A stretch of DNA of 64,000 nt from Paenibacillus psychroresistens (GTDB taxonomy: Bacteria; Bacillota; Bacilli; Paenibacillales; NBRC-103111): positions 1,308,501-1,372,500 of the forward strand of contig NZ_CP034235.1 in the NCBI RefSeq assembly GCF_009728935.1, read 5' to 3'. Positions 42,029-52,104 of the stretch are shown in pieces (position 1 is the stretch's first letter; every line of letters starts with the position of its first letter). The translations under genes were made by a program, and so were the position numbers. The notes under the pieces were generated by a model. That model was not told the origin of the DNA. It did no database searches and worked only from the letters and a program-made list of their open reading frames with translations.

Positions 42029-43287
42029 CGAACATGCACCTCGCCAAACAACAGAACAGGCAATGTTTCGCCTACATTAGCAATGACCCCGCCATCCAGA
42101 CGGATTAAACAATTGGCATGAACTAAGCTTCCAATCATCCCCGAAGATTGCCCTTCAGCAGTAGTGACATTCAATATCCCCTCTTGCAAATAGGCAGTAG
42201 CGCGCAAGAACCGCGTTTGTTTAACGGCACTTAGCATTAAGGGTTGGGCAGTAGCAAGCTTAGCTTGACTCATTGGCGGCAGCAAATTTGCAACACTTTG
42301 CCCACTGAGCTTACGCAATGCTGGCAGAACAAAAAGCTGCGAATTAACAAAGCTTGCTGCTGGATTGCCGGAGATTCCGAAGAAGGGGATTTTGCCCCGC
42401 ATGGCATAACGAAAGGGACTTCCAGGCTTGATTAGAATTTTCCAGAATATAGTTTCAGCTTCCAGATTAGCATATACATCAGGGATTACGTCGAAATCAC
42501 CTACGGATACTCCACCTGTCGTTACCAGCATATCAATTTGATCGATTACTAATTTAATTTCGTTGGTAAGTAAATCAATATCGTCTGATGTCGATTTCAG
42601 CAGCAAGGGCTGACCGCCAGCTTGACGAATAAGCTCGGCAACCATTAAGCTGTTTGAATTGCGAATTTTCCCAGGTTGAATGGGCTCACTTACTTCAATT
42701 AACTCACTGCCGCTTGAGAGAATGGCAACCACTGGCTTGCGGTAGACAGGCACTTCGCTAATCCCAAAAGTCGCTAAAACAGCGATTTCTGCTGCCCCAA
42801 TTCGCATTCCTGGTGTGAGTACTTGGCTGCCTTTTCGAATATCCTCACCTTGTCGAGCTACATTCTCGTTAAACTCTAGCGCAGCTAACAGCTTCATTTC
42901 GATTACGCCTGTTTGGAAAGCATCCTTAGTTGCCTCGAATCTGCAGACTGCATCGGCACCTAGTGGAAGCATTGCCCCAGTCATAATTCTAGCTGCTTCC
43001 CCCTGCTTTAATTGTTTAAGTGGAGTCGCTCCCGCTGGAATTTCTTCAATAACCCGAAAACTAATCGGTTGTTCAAAGCTTGCACCTACCGTATCTTCAC
43101 TGCGAACTGCAAAGCCATCCATCATCGAGCGGTCGAATAGTGGAACATCGGTATCCGCTTGAATGGCCTCTCCGAGAATATAACCTGCGCTCTCTTGTAA
43201 AGGCACGCGTATGATTTGTGTTGTATGTGAAAGGGATGAAATAACTTTTTGTTGGGCCTCATCAATGTGGAGTGGATATGTATTCAT
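42025..43287 (-). CDS. moeA: MoeA, molybdopterin molybdenumtransferase
   Basis: A 420-aa enzyme that inserts molybdate into adenylylated molybdopterin. It has the MoeA N-terminal part (DVPLFDRSMMDGFAVRSEDT), the molybdopterin-binding domain (VAILSSGSEL, TTGGVSVGDFDVI and GISGNPAA) and the C-terminal beta domain. A TATAGGAGG lies before the ATG. First gene of a two-gene unit with mobB. Confidence 0.95.
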   Translation of the reverse strand: MNTYPLHIDEAQQKVISSLSHTTQIIRVPLQESAGYILGEAIQADTDVPLFDRSMMDGFAVRSEDTVGASFEQPISFRVIEEIPAGATPLKQLKQGEAARIMTGAMLPLGADAVCRFEATKDAFQTGVIEMKLLAALEFNENVARQGEDIRKGSQVLTPGMRIGAAEIAVLATFGISEVPVYRKPVVAILSSGSELIEVSEPIQPGKIRNSNSLMVAELIRQAGGQPLLLKSTSDDIDLLTNEIKLVIDQIDMLVTTGGVSVGDFDVIPDVYANLEAETIFWKILIKPGSPFRYAMRGKIPFFGISGNPAASFVNSQLFVLPALRKLSGQSVANLLPPMSQAKLATAQPLMLSAVKQTRFLRATAYLQEGILNVTTAEGQSSGMIGSLVHANCLIRLDGGVIANVGETLPVLLFGEVHVR

Positions 43288-43410
43288 GGATCTACGCCTC
43301 CTATAAGCAACGAATTGGATTTAATAGCACTCTAATACTATAACATCTAACGGAAGCTTCTTCGAGTGTCAGTCCTCAGGCGGAGAAGAAATCCGATCTT
43401 ACGACGGAAG

Positions 43411-43439
43411 TTGCTTGGATGAAAACCTGTTATTATAAA
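43411..43439 (+). promoter_or_regulatory. Promoter of the DUF4097-type gene
   Basis: TTGCTT (43411-43416), 17-bp spacer, TATAAA (43434-43439), about 30 bases before the start codon. Confidence 0.5.
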
Positions 43440-43470
43440 GGTAATCTAAAGGATAGAGGGAGTTAAACAT

Positions 43471-44610
43471 ATGAAAACCTGGAAAATAGGTTCAGGCACC
43501 TTATCAATCGGCTTAATTGGAATCGGAGTATTGCTACTATTGAATTATAGCGGTTTGATCACTAATGAATTCTTTCAATATGCAGGACCGATCTATATCA
43601 TTCTTTTTGGAATTGAGGTCATTTGGAGTTACTTCCGAAGCAGTGAAAAGCGGCAAGGCTTCAGCTCTTGGAGTATTATTATACTTTTCGGAGTATTCAT
43701 CACAAGCTCAACGCATATGGTTTTTCCAAGTAATTTTGATTGGCAGCCTAGATTTTTGAGTGTTATTGAAGGGAATGCCCCTTTAGAAAATGGAATCAAA
43801 AATGTGGAAATTAGCATTCCTAATGGGAAAGTCGAAGTTGTGGGAACAACAGAAAATGTAATCTCTTACGCAGGGGAATTACTAGTTAATGCTAAATCTC
43901 AGGAGCAAGCGAACGAGAATATTAAATCGCAATGGAAAGTGGAACAAGATGGCGATACTTTAAAGCTTATTCTTGAGCAGGCAGGACCGAAGTGGAATCT
44001 GTTTAGCATCTTTGATTGGACCCAAAAATCACCTCACGTAACTGTCGAAATTCCGCAATCCTTACTTACGAAAATTAAAACATCAAACGGCAGTGTTAAT
44101 ATAAAGGATATGAATGGAGATGCGGAGATTAAAACCTCCAATGGCACCATTACGGTGCTTAATATGCAAGGGAATGTCAAAGCGGATACATCTAACGGCT
44201 CTGCAACGTTTACGGATGTTAAAGGTTCGTTAGAAATTGAGACGAATAATGGATCTCTAACTTTAAATCAGATTTCAGGATCAGTTAAGGCCAATACCTC
44301 CAATGGTTCGATTAAAGGTTCATCGATCATTAGTGGTGATTGGGAATGTATCACTTCAAATGGCAGAATAACTTTGGCGATCCCTGAGAATGCGGATGCA
44401 GAAATTAAAGCGGATACCTCAAACGGCAGCGTAGGTGGAGATATGGATTGGCAAGATGGTGAAAAAACGCATCGATCGAGCAAGCTTAACGCGGGAACTC
44501 ATGAAATTACACTTAAAAGCTCCAATGGAAGCATTAATGTAGATTATGCAGATGAAACTAGCTTAAAGCCGATAGCGCCACTTGCGCCACTTGCCCCGCT
44601 TGCGCCATAA
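43471..44610 (+). CDS. LiaF-like membrane protein with DUF4097 beta-solenoid
   Basis: A 379-aa protein. The first 95 residues hold about three to four hydrophobic helices in the LiaI/LiaF-like arrangement. After an extracytoplasmic segment comes a DUF4097-type solenoid in which an S/N-N-G-S/T motif recurs eight times (KTSNGSVN, KTSNGTIT, DTSNGSAT, ETNNGSLT, NTSNGSIK and so on) at roughly 17-40-residue steps. The C-terminus is a run of APL triplets. LiaF-like proteins take part in cell-envelope stress signalling. No two-component genes are adjacent, so this role is only a family guess. Confidence 0.8.
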   Translation: MKTWKIGSGTLSIGLIGIGVLLLLNYSGLITNEFFQYAGPIYIILFGIEVIWSYFRSSEKRQGFSSWSIIILFGVFITSSTHMVFPSNFDWQPRFLSVIEGNAPLENGIKNVEISIPNGKVEVVGTTENVISYAGELLVNAKSQEQANENIKSQWKVEQDGDTLKLILEQAGPKWNLFSIFDWTQKSPHVTVEIPQSLLTKIKTSNGSVNIKDMNGDAEIKTSNGTITVLNMQGNVKADTSNGSATFTDVKGSLEIETNNGSLTLNQISGSVKANTSNGSIKGSSIISGDWECITSNGRITLAIPENADAEIKADTSNGSVGGDMDWQDGEKTHRSSKLNAGTHEITLKSSNGSINVDYADETSLKPIAPLAPLAPLAP

Positions 44611-44631
44611 GCTATACTTTTACATTCAGTG

Positions 44632-45288
44632 TTATAAATGATCCTTTTCCTGTATATGCTTCAAAGCCAATTCATAATCATCACGATTATTCATGTTAAA
44701 CAGCGCGGTCCCTTGTGGATCGAGCTGTTTTATTTGTTCTTCTGGAAGAATTGCGATGTCCAGGCTTTGCACCCATTCCATAACTCTTCGTCCATCATTC
44801 GCGATATAAGCCATCAAACTGCTTAAGCAATCTTGACGATATACAGCGAATAGGGGATGGTGTCTCCCCTCAAATTGTGGAATAGCAGCTTGAGCATTTG
44901 CAGTCATACATAAATCGAATAGACCTTCAGCAACCGCAATAGATGGGAAGGGCATATCCGAAGCGGATACCAATATATAAGCTTGAGTACAATTGGCTAA
45001 ACCAGCAGCGATACCAGCAAGTGGCCCGATGTCATGTGATGTGTCATGCGTCTTGTGAATGTTGGGAAACCGTTGCGATAAGTCGGGAAATTTATCTGGC
45101 TTCTTCAGATCGTCCGAAGTTGCTGCAATAATCCAAAGCTCACCCCCTAAAGGGTACAAAACAGAAATAATACGCTCCATTACCGTCATTTCTCCAGCAT
45201 CCAGCATCCATTTATCTTGTCCCATTCGGCGGCTGGCCCCTCCTGCTAACAATACTATCCCTCTACTATCCTGACCAAGTAACCTCAT
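44632..45288 (-). CDS. mobA: MobA, molybdenum cofactor guanylyltransferase
   Basis: A 218-aa nucleotidyltransferase with the hallmark LLAGGASRRMGQDK at the N-terminus, GPLAGIAAGL, SASDMPF for metal binding and the HHPLFAVY segment. It links GMP to molybdopterin to form the guanine dinucleotide cofactor. ATG 45288 is preceded by AGGGGTG; a GTG nine bases earlier is inside that ribosome binding site. It is separated from moeA-mobB by the plus-strand DUF4097-type gene. Confidence 0.92.
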   Translation of the reverse strand: MRLLGQDSRGIVLLAGGASRRMGQDKWMLDAGEMTVMERIISVLYPLGGELWIIAATSDDLKKPDKFPDLSQRFPNIHKTHDTSHDIGPLAGIAAGLANCTQAYILVSASDMPFPSIAVAEGLFDLCMTANAQAAIPQFEGRHHPLFAVYRQDCLSSLMAYIANDGRRVMEWVQSLDIAILPEEQIKQLDPQGTALFNMNNRDDYELALKHIQEKDHL

Positions 45289-45465
45289 TAAATACACCCC
45301 TTCATTATTGTGTTAAATAAACTAACATATAAAAACGTGTTTCTCATTCTTTTATTAGTAATTAACAAACATATTTCATTATTATTAGCTCAAAACACCA
45401 AAGACAACGGTATTTATATGTTATATAATCTTACTTATAAAGCTAATATGTAATAAAACATCACA

Positions 45466-45471
45466 TATAAT
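45466..45471 (+). promoter_or_regulatory. Possible -10 box for the BMP-type transporter operon
   Basis: TATAAT about 30 bases before the start codon in a very AT-rich region (45300-45480). No convincing -35 box is seen, so an activator may be needed. Apart from this, the intergenic stretch shows nothing recognisable; in particular no purine riboswitch core. Confidence 0.4.
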
Positions 45472-45500
45472 CTAATGAGTGTGGAGAAAGGGGAATGGAT

Positions 45501-47030
45501 ATGGAGCAATCGCAAAACAAGGTTTTGTTGGAAGCCAAAGGCATAACTAAACGATTCGGTGATTTTACGGCAAATGATCAAGTAGATCTAATTGTTGCAG
45601 CTGGAGAGATTCATGCAATCCTAGGTGAGAACGGAGCTGGAAAAAGTACATTAATGAAAATGCTGTATGGTGTACATGCGATAGACGGCGGTACTATCTG
45701 GATGGATGATCAGCCAGTGTCTCTTCATCCACCTTCTCTAGCAAGAGCGCACGGTGTAAGCATGGTATTTCAGGATTTTCGACTAGTTACAGCACTATCT
45801 GTTTTGGAGAACATTTCACTCGCTGTATTAAACAAAGGTTTTCTGTTAAACAGCAAGGAGCTGCGTAAGAAAATTAACGAGGTATCAGCACGTTACAGGA
45901 TTGCAGTAGACCCCGATGCATACATTTGGCAGCTTGATTTAGGGCAACGGCAGCGTGTGGAGATCCTCAAGGTATTAATTATTGAAACAACTCGTATTGT
46001 CATATTCGATGAACCAACTAGTGTTCTGACCCCGCATGAAGTAGAAGCTTTTCTGAACATGCTGGGTATGCTGCGTGCGGATGGATATGGCATTCTTTTC
46101 ATCACTCACAAAATTAATGAGGTCATGGCTTGTGCTGATCGGGTAACTGTTTTGAGGTTAGGTAAAGTAACCTATACGTCAACAACTGAGGAAGGGTTTA
46201 CTGGCGACGAACTCATTTCCAAAATGATGGGCAGTAAGGAGCTTCCCAAACCACCTCAAAAACAAGCGTATAGTGAAATTAGACCCGTTGCTCTGCATGC
46301 TGAGAATATAACGCTTCGTGATGACCGTGGTCAAGTGGTATTGCGAAATCTTAATCTTAAGCTGCGTGAAGGCGAGATTGTAGGCGTAGCTGGAATATCA
46401 GGAAATGGACAGCGTGAGCTAGTTGAAGCCTTCTTTGGATTAAGAATACCGGAGGAAGGTAAGCTCCTTTTGAATGAACGCGATTTAACGAGTGCTCCTC
46501 CGCGAACCTTCATTGAAGCAGGTATGGCTTATGTTTCAGAAGATCCCTTAAAAGAATCGATTATCCCTGAATTTTCAATTCTGCATCATATGGTGCTCGC
46601 GGGTCTGCCTATGACCCCAAAAGGGTTAGGCATTGATTGGCTCAAGGTCCATAAACAGCTGAATGATTACGAAGAAGTGAAAACCTTAGGATTGGCGGAA
46701 TCCAGCAGGAGGGCGGATAAGCTTTCGGGAGGGAATGTGCAGCGCATGGTATTGTCTAGAGCGCTGTTGCAAAGTCCGCGTATTCTCTTGGTGAGCTACC
46801 CAAGCCGCGGTTTAGATATTGGCACAACACGAGCTATTCAAAATATGTTGGTCGCATTGGCAAAGAAAGGTTCGGCTATTCTACTCATTTCTGAGGATTT
46901 GTCTGAAATCTTTGATTTATCAGACCGAATAATCGTACTCGCTAATCAACAGCTATTTGGACCCTATAATCCACTGGAAACCGACCCATTTGCCATTGGT
47001 CATGTCATGCTGAAGGGGGAAACGGCGTGA
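45501..47030 (+). CDS. BMP-type ABC importer ATP-binding protein (two nucleotide-binding domains)
   Basis: A 509-aa RbsA/NupA-like double ATPase. The N-terminal half has [22 protein letters not shown] and [11 protein letters not shown]. The C-terminal half has the degenerate P-loop [21 protein letters not shown] and [12 protein letters not shown], where the usual DEP is replaced. It powers the importer formed by the next two permeases and the BMP lipoprotein. ATG 45501 fits AAAGGGG better than the ATG at 45495. First gene of the transporter operon. Confidence 0.92.
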   Translation: MEQSQNKVLLEAKGITKRFGDFTANDQVDLIVAAGEIHAILGENGAGKSTLMKMLYGVHAIDGGTIWMDDQPVSLHPPSLARAHGVSMVFQDFRLVTALSVLENISLAVLNKGFLLNSKELRKKINEVSARYRIAVDPDAYIWQLDLGQRQRVEILKVLIIETTRIVIFDEPTSVLTPHEVEAFLNMLGMLRADGYGILFITHKINEVMACADRVTVLRLGKVTYTSTTEEGFTGDELISKMMGSKELPKPPQKQAYSEIRPVALHAENITLRDDRGQVVLRNLNLKLREGEIVGVAGISGNGQRELVEAFFGLRIPEEGKLLLNERDLTSAPPRTFIEAGMAYVSEDPLKESIIPEFSILHHMVLAGLPMTPKGLGIDWLKVHKQLNDYEEVKTLGLAESSRRADKLSGGNVQRMVLSRALLQSPRILLVSYPSRGLDIGTTRAIQNMLVALAKKGSAILLISEDLSEIFDLSDRIIVLANQQLFGPYNPLETDPFAIGHVMLKGETA

Positions 47031-48091
47031 AAGAAGCGATATTAACGATTGCTAAATCTCCTTCATCAGCTGCAAAATTATTAAGCTCCGTTCGACCTAG
47101 TTTAGGCTGGGGGATAGTGATAGTAACACCCTTAGTGATCTTTGCTATTTTCCTAATCATCGTAGGCGCAAATCCTATAGAGCTTTATAAAACAATGATA
47201 CATTCGGTATTTGGTGATTTTTATGGATTTGGCGAACTGCTGATCAAAGCTACTCCGTTTATTCTTACAGCACTCGCAACGGCTTTACCAGCAAAAGCCG
47301 GTTTAATCAACGTAGGCGGTGAAGGCCAGCTTGCGATTGGCGCTTTGTTCTCGACATGGGCTGGTGTGTTCTACTTACATGATCTTCCGGGAATTATCGG
47401 CATACCTTTGATGATGGTTGCAGGAGCAATAGGTGGGGGGTTATGGGCAGCTATTGCTGCTTTCCTCAAGGTGAAAGGCAATATGAATGAAACCATTACT
47501 ACCTTGCTGCTCAATTATGTTGCTTTATTTACGGTCGGTCTTTTCGTTCATGGTGCACTCAAGGATCCTGCCTCATTCAATTGGCCGTTCTCTCCAGAGC
47601 TGGCAAGTCAGCTTCGCTTGCCTACACTTAGCGGATCGCGACTTCACATCGGAATTATTATTGCAATCGTCATTGCAGCTATCGTTTGGTTCATCGTAGC
47701 GAAAACTAGATTAGGTTTTGGGATAAGGGTTGTTGGCGGTAATGCGCTGGCTGCGATGCGAGCTGGTTACAACGTGGGGCGAACGCAGTTTTGGACACTG
47801 GTAGCATCTGGTGCGATAGCCGGAATTGCCGGAATGATAGTGATTACGGGAATTGAAGGCAGACTCCGTCCAGAAACAGGCGCTACCTATGGTTATCTTG
47901 GTTTCCTAGCAGCGTGGATGGCATGGAACCACCCTTTATGGTTAGTGGGAACAGCGATGATTATTGGTGCAATCAGCATCACCGGCAGCTCCTTGGAAAT
48001 GACAAGTGGTTTGCCATCCTCCTCCGTTAATATTCTAATGGCACTTGTCCTCTTCGCCATTTTAGCCAAAGGGAGGAGGAGTAAATCATGA
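47027..48091 (+). CDS. BMP-type ABC importer permease 1
   Basis: A 354-aa permease of the branched/nucleoside-sugar class (BPD_transp_2), with eight to ten TM helices and the [17 protein letters not shown] motif after TM3. It overlaps the ATPase gene by four bases and the next permease by four bases. It is similar to the YufP/NupB permeases, which import nucleosides or related compounds. Confidence 0.9.
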   Translation: MKEAILTIAKSPSSAAKLLSSVRPSLGWGIVIVTPLVIFAIFLIIVGANPIELYKTMIHSVFGDFYGFGELLIKATPFILTALATALPAKAGLINVGGEGQLAIGALFSTWAGVFYLHDLPGIIGIPLMMVAGAIGGGLWAAIAAFLKVKGNMNETITTLLLNYVALFTVGLFVHGALKDPASFNWPFSPELASQLRLPTLSGSRLHIGIIIAIVIAAIVWFIVAKTRLGFGIRVVGGNALAAMRAGYNVGRTQFWTLVASGAIAGIAGMIVITGIEGRLRPETGATYGYLGFLAAWMAWNHPLWLVGTAMIIGAISITGSSLEMTSGLPSSSVNILMALVLFAILAKGRRSKS

Positions 48092-48990
48092 TAGATATTT
48101 TTACAGGTGCGATTCGTTCAGGAACTTCCGTATTATATGCATCCCTTGGGGAGCTTATAGCCCAAAGAGCAGGTGTGATTAATCTCGGGACCGAAGGTTC
48201 TATGCTGGCTGGAGCACTTGGAGCTTTCGCGGCAACGGTATATACAGGCAATCCTTGGTTAGGTATTCTAATTGGCGGATTATGCGGTGCGGCAATGTCT
48301 TCCATTCATGCTTTTCTGGTCATTGCACGTAATGCCAATCAACTCGCTTCAGGTTTAACGGTTATGTTCTTTGGGATTGGGGTGACCGCTTTTTTCGGGA
48401 GAGACCTAGTCTCTAAGCAAATTAATGGCTTTGAGCCGCTAGCTATCCCCGGACTCTCCAAGATTCCGATATTGGGTCCCATTTTCTTTAATCATGATAT
48501 TCTGACTTATCTCTCTTTTATTTTAGTACCGCTTATCTGGTTATTGCTCTTCAAAACACGTTGGGGTGTCATTTTACGGGCGACAGGTGAAAAAGAAGAA
48601 GTCGTTTTTGCTTATGGAGTTAATCCGAAATTGATTCGTTATCTTGCCGTGCTAGCTGGTGGTTTTCTTGCAGGTATTGGCGGTGCTCAGCTATCGACTG
48701 CGTTCACGCATACTTGGGTGGAGAATATGGCGCAGGGTCGCGGTATTATCGCCGTGGCGCTTGTGATTTTTGCTTCATGGCTGCCGTATCGTGCAATGCT
48801 GGGTGCTTATCTGTTTGGTGGTGCCCAAGCATTACAGCTGGTAGTCCAACAAAGTGGCGTGCACATTTCACCCTTCTTGCTCTTTATGACACCTTATGTA
48901 CTCACATTGGTGGCTATGTATATTGTAGAGAGAAAGCAACGCAGTCGGATGCCCGAAGGTTTAAGCAAGGTTTTTACTGGGGCGAGCTAG
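48088..48990 (+). CDS. BMP-type ABC importer permease 2
   Basis: A 300-aa permease, partner of the preceding one, with the matching motif GVINLGTEGSMLAGALGAF and about eight TM helices (YufQ/NupC-like). It begins within the stop of permease 1. The two make a heterodimeric channel. Confidence 0.9.
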   Translation: MIDIFTGAIRSGTSVLYASLGELIAQRAGVINLGTEGSMLAGALGAFAATVYTGNPWLGILIGGLCGAAMSSIHAFLVIARNANQLASGLTVMFFGIGVTAFFGRDLVSKQINGFEPLAIPGLSKIPILGPIFFNHDILTYLSFILVPLIWLLLFKTRWGVILRATGEKEEVVFAYGVNPKLIRYLAVLAGGFLAGIGGAQLSTAFTHTWVENMAQGRGIIAVALVIFASWLPYRAMLGAYLFGGAQALQLVVQQSGVHISPFLLFMTPYVLTLVAMYIVERKQRSRMPEGLSKVFTGAS

Positions 48991-49056
48991 GGATGGTTTG
49001 GAGAGATTCAGAGAGAAAAGCTTCAAGCTTCATACAAAAAAGAGGAGGTCATCTGC

Positions 49057-50220
49057 ATGGGAATTGTGAAAAGGTCGAAATTGGCGGTTATGGGGTTATT
49101 GGTATTTAGCTTGGTAGCATTGACGGCATGCGGAGACAAGGCAACTACAACAGATGCAACTGCTGGATCATCAACGGCAGCGGCAACAGTGGCGGGTATG
49201 GGCGGAAAAGCAGTTGGTTTCATTTTTGTAGGGGCTAAGGACGACTTTGGTTATAATCAAGCAGCTTATTTAGGAAGTGTTGGCGTTGAAAAGGCATTCC
49301 CGGATTTAAAGGTGCTTCGCTCTGAGAATGTCCCTGAAACAGCAGATGCGGAACGTGTTATGGAAGAGATGATTAAAAACGGCGCCAAAATTATTTTCCC
49401 GACCTCATACGGTCATTTGGATCCAGCGTTGAATGTGGCGAAGCGTCATCCTGACGTGTTGTTCTATCATCAAGGTGGCTTGAAAACAGCAGCCAATTTA
49501 GGGACTTATTTCGGAACCATTTGGGAGCCGGTTTATCTAGCAGGTATAGCAGCTGGCAAAATGTCTAAATCGGGCAAGCTCGGCTATATTGTGTCTGTGC
49601 CGATTCCGCAAGTATTGCTTAATGTGAATGCTTTTGAGTTGGGTGCTAAATCGGTAAATCCGGCTGCAACGACTGCAGTTGTCTTCACTGGAAGCTGGTG
49701 TAATCCAGGTCAGCAAGCCAATGCAGCTAACAGTCTGATTGATCAAGGTGTGGATGTGCTATCTCAACATCAAGACTGTACAAAAACAGTCATTGAAACA
49801 GCGGAAAGAAGAGGCGCTTTATCTGTAGGCTATCATGCTGACGGTTCCTCGCTTGCTCCAAGTGGTTGGATTGTCGGTTCGGTTTGGAATTGGTCGGACT
49901 TATATGTAGATATGGTTAAAACAGCAGTTGAAGGTAAGTTTACAGGCAGTAAGTACGATGGCAAATATCGCGGAATGATGAAAGACAATGTTGTGCAGCT
50001 AACGGGCTTCGGCAGTAAAGTACCGGATGATGTGAAAGCTTTGGTTGAAGCTAAGAAAGCTGAGCTATTAGCTGGGACGTTAAGTCCATTTAAAGGTCCT
50101 ATCAAGGATCAAAAAGGCACTATAAAAGTGGAAGACGGCCAAACGCCAGCATTGGAAGTTCTAGAAGGAGCAGATTACTTAGTGGAAGGCGTTACGGGTT
50201 CTATCCCGAGCGGTAATTAA
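49057..50220 (+). CDS. BMP-family substrate-binding lipoprotein
   Basis: A 387-aa lipoprotein: signal peptide with lipobox LTA-C, then the basic membrane protein fold (GFIFVGAKDDFGYNQAAYLG, then FFAT-like FPTSYGHLDPAL, and GSWCNPGQQANAANSLIDQGVDVL). BMP proteins bind nucleosides, autoinducer-like sugars or other small N-compounds. Here the following catabolic genes suggest a small amide or urea derivative as ligand; that is inference. AGGAGG precedes the ATG. Confidence 0.9.
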   Translation: MGIVKRSKLAVMGLLVFSLVALTACGDKATTTDATAGSSTAAATVAGMGGKAVGFIFVGAKDDFGYNQAAYLGSVGVEKAFPDLKVLRSENVPETADAERVMEEMIKNGAKIIFPTSYGHLDPALNVAKRHPDVLFYHQGGLKTAANLGTYFGTIWEPVYLAGIAAGKMSKSGKLGYIVSVPIPQVLLNVNAFELGAKSVNPAATTAVVFTGSWCNPGQQANAANSLIDQGVDVLSQHQDCTKTVIETAERRGALSVGYHADGSSLAPSGWIVGSVWNWSDLYVDMVKTAVEGKFTGSKYDGKYRGMMKDNVVQLTGFGSKVPDDVKALVEAKKAELLAGTLSPFKGPIKDQKGTIKVEDGQTPALEVLEGADYLVEGVTGSIPSGN

Positions 50221-50314
50221 TAGGTAATCTATAAAAAAAATAACAGAGTGGCAGGGGTGGAGGTTGCTTATCTTCCCCCTGATCTAACTGTGTTCCAAAG
50301 GGAGGGAACGTTGT

Positions 50315-51331
50315 GTGAATGGACTCGGCGGTTTGAATAAGTCCTCTGGGGGGCTCGTTATCGGGTTGGTGCAGCAGCAATTACCTCAAGTTGTTACACC
50401 ATCAGATCTTAGAGATCAGACTATTAAAGTTAGTCGTCTAGTAGGAAAAGCACGAAGAAATTTATCAACGATGGATCTGGTTGTATTTCCTGAATATTCC
50501 TTGCACGGACTTTCTATGGATATGAATCCAGAAATTATGTGTAGGATCGATGGACCGGAGGTAGCCATTCTTCAAACAGCATGCAGTGATAATAAAATAT
50601 GGGGTTGTTTCTCAATAATGGAATTCAACCCATTGGGTAATCCATATAATACCGGATTGATCATTGATGATAAAGGCAAGCTGAAGCTCCACTATCGCAA
50701 GCTTCACCCATGGGTACCAGTAGAACCGTGGGAGCCCGGCAATCTAGGCATACCCGTATGTGAGGGTCCAAACGGGAGCAAATTGGCTTTAGTTATTTGT
50801 CATGATGGAATGTTTCCTGAAATGGCGCGGGAATGTGCATATAAAGGCGCTAACGTTATGCTTCGCACAGCGGGATATACAGCACCGATCCGTCATTCAT
50901 GGAGATTGACCAATCAAGCTAATGCCTTTTGCAATTTAATGATTACAGCTTCGGTTTGTTTAAGCGGCAGTGATGGAACCTTTGACTCAATGGGCGAGGG
51001 CATGATTGTTAACTTTGATGGTACATCCATAGTTGAAGGTGGCGGTCGTCCCGACGAGATTATCACATCAGAGGTTAGACCCGATTTAGCTGATGAAGCA
51101 CGCCTTAATTGGGGTGTCGAGAATAACATTTATCAATTTGGACATCGCGGATATGTAGCCGTTAAAGGTGGAGCGAATGATTGTCCTTATACCTTTATGA
51201 AAGATATGGTAGCGGGCAAGTATCTCCTACCATGGGAAGAAGGTATCGTTCATAAAGATGGCGGCGCCTATGGTTTTCCTAAGCCCAATCGTTTATTTAT
51301 AAATGAAGAAACCGATAGGAAAGGAGACTAA
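50315..51331 (+). CDS. amiF: Formamidase (AmiF-like, nitrilase superfamily)
   Basis: A 338-aa carbon-nitrogen hydrolase closely resembling formamidase AmiF by remembered sequence features (IPVCEGP with GSKLA, NNIYQFGHRGYVA, AGKYLLPWE). The catalytic triad is visible: Glu60 (VVFPEYS), Lys129 (YRKLHPW) and Cys162 (VICHDGM). The usual product pair is formate and ammonia from formamide. GTG start with AAGGGAGGG upstream. It stands between the BMP transporter and two amidohydrolase genes, so it probably belongs to a nitrogen-scavenging route. A different small amide substrate is possible. Confidence 0.88.
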   Translation: MNGLGGLNKSSGGLVIGLVQQQLPQVVTPSDLRDQTIKVSRLVGKARRNLSTMDLVVFPEYSLHGLSMDMNPEIMCRIDGPEVAILQTACSDNKIWGCFSIMEFNPLGNPYNTGLIIDDKGKLKLHYRKLHPWVPVEPWEPGNLGIPVCEGPNGSKLALVICHDGMFPEMARECAYKGANVMLRTAGYTAPIRHSWRLTNQANAFCNLMITASVCLSGSDGTFDSMGEGMIVNFDGTSIVEGGGRPDEIITSEVRPDLADEARLNWGVENNIYQFGHRGYVAVKGGANDCPYTFMKDMVAGKYLLPWEEGIVHKDGGAYGFPKPNRLFINEETDRKGD

Positions 51332-51334
51332 CGG

Positions 51335-52012
51335 ATGATCATTCAAGCAGAGCCATACAATTGGCCTTATGATGGAGAATTTGTACCACGTAGAACGGCG
51401 TTGATAATCATCGATATGCAAATAGATTTTTGTGGAAAAGGCGGCTATGTCGATCGGATGGGATATGACCTGTCTCTTACAGCAAAAGCCATTGAGCCCA
51501 TTAAAAAGCTGCTTAAGAAAGTAAGGGAAACTCCTGATTTTATGGTGATTCATACTCGTGAAGGTCATCGTCCAGATCTATCTGATTTACCTGCGAATAA
51601 ACGCTGGCGCAGTGCACAGATTGGTGCGGAGATTGGTTCTCCAGGTCCGACTGGGAGGATACTTGTCCGTGATGAGCCAGGATGGCAAATTATTGAGGAG
51701 CTGGCCCCAATTGAAGGTGAGATTATCATCGATAAACCTGGGAAGGGCAGTTTTTATGCTACGGATTTGGATTTGATTCTACGTACTCAAGGTATTACGC
51801 ACTTAATTCTAACAGGCATTACAACCGATGTATGCGTCCATACCACTATGAGGGATGCGAATGATCGTGGCTATGAATGTTTAATTCTTGAGGATTGCAC
51901 AGGAGCAACCGATTATAACAACCATTTGGCGGCTTTACATATGGTCACGATGCAAGGCGGAGTTTTTGGCAGTGTCTCATCGTCAGATAAAGTCTTGGCT
52001 GCACTGGATTAA
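51335..52012 (+). CDS. Biuret-hydrolase-like isochorismatase-fold amidohydrolase
   Basis: A 225-aa cysteine hydrolase. Catalytic residues visible: Asp27 (IIDMQIDF), Lys134 (IDKPGKGSF) and Cys167 (TTDVCVHTT). The blocks FCGKGGYVDRMGYDLSL and HTREGHRPDLSDLPANKRW are, from memory, very like the rhizobial biuret hydrolase BiuH. That enzyme turns biuret into allophanate and ammonia. Ureidoacrylate hydrolase (RutB) is more distant. It starts three bases after the formamidase stop, and AAAGGAG precedes the ATG. No allophanate hydrolase is in the window. Confidence 0.82.
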   Translation: MIIQAEPYNWPYDGEFVPRRTALIIIDMQIDFCGKGGYVDRMGYDLSLTAKAIEPIKKLLKKVRETPDFMVIHTREGHRPDLSDLPANKRWRSAQIGAEIGSPGPTGRILVRDEPGWQIIEELAPIEGEIIIDKPGKGSFYATDLDLILRTQGITHLILTGITTDVCVHTTMRDANDRGYECLILEDCTGATDYNNHLAALHMVTMQGGVFGSVSSSDKVLAALD

Positions 52013-52086
52013 GTTAATGCTTACGATGTCAGTTTTTTGACAAAAACTCGGTTAATGCTTACGATGTCAGTTTTTTACAAAACTCT
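52013..52086 (+). repeat. Tandem 38-base repeat, each copy with a small hairpin
   Basis: An identical 26-base block occurs at 52013-52038 and 52051-52076, period 38. Each copy is followed by a short A-rich arm giving AGTTTTT/AAAAACT in the first and AGTTTT/AAAACT in the second. It lies between the first hydrolase gene and the cupin gene and looks like a double regulatory element or a local duplication. Confidence 0.75.
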
Positions 52087-52104
52087 TAGGAGGCACATAA
52101 ATAG

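Noticed and set aside
45300..45500. A purine riboswitch ahead of the BMP-type transporter
   Set aside because: None of the conserved purine-aptamer core is present in this AT-rich stretch.
50225..50300. A terminator between the BMP lipoprotein and the formamidase gene
   Set aside because: The GGGG/CCCC pairing is poor and no T-run follows, so read-through of the operon is more likely.
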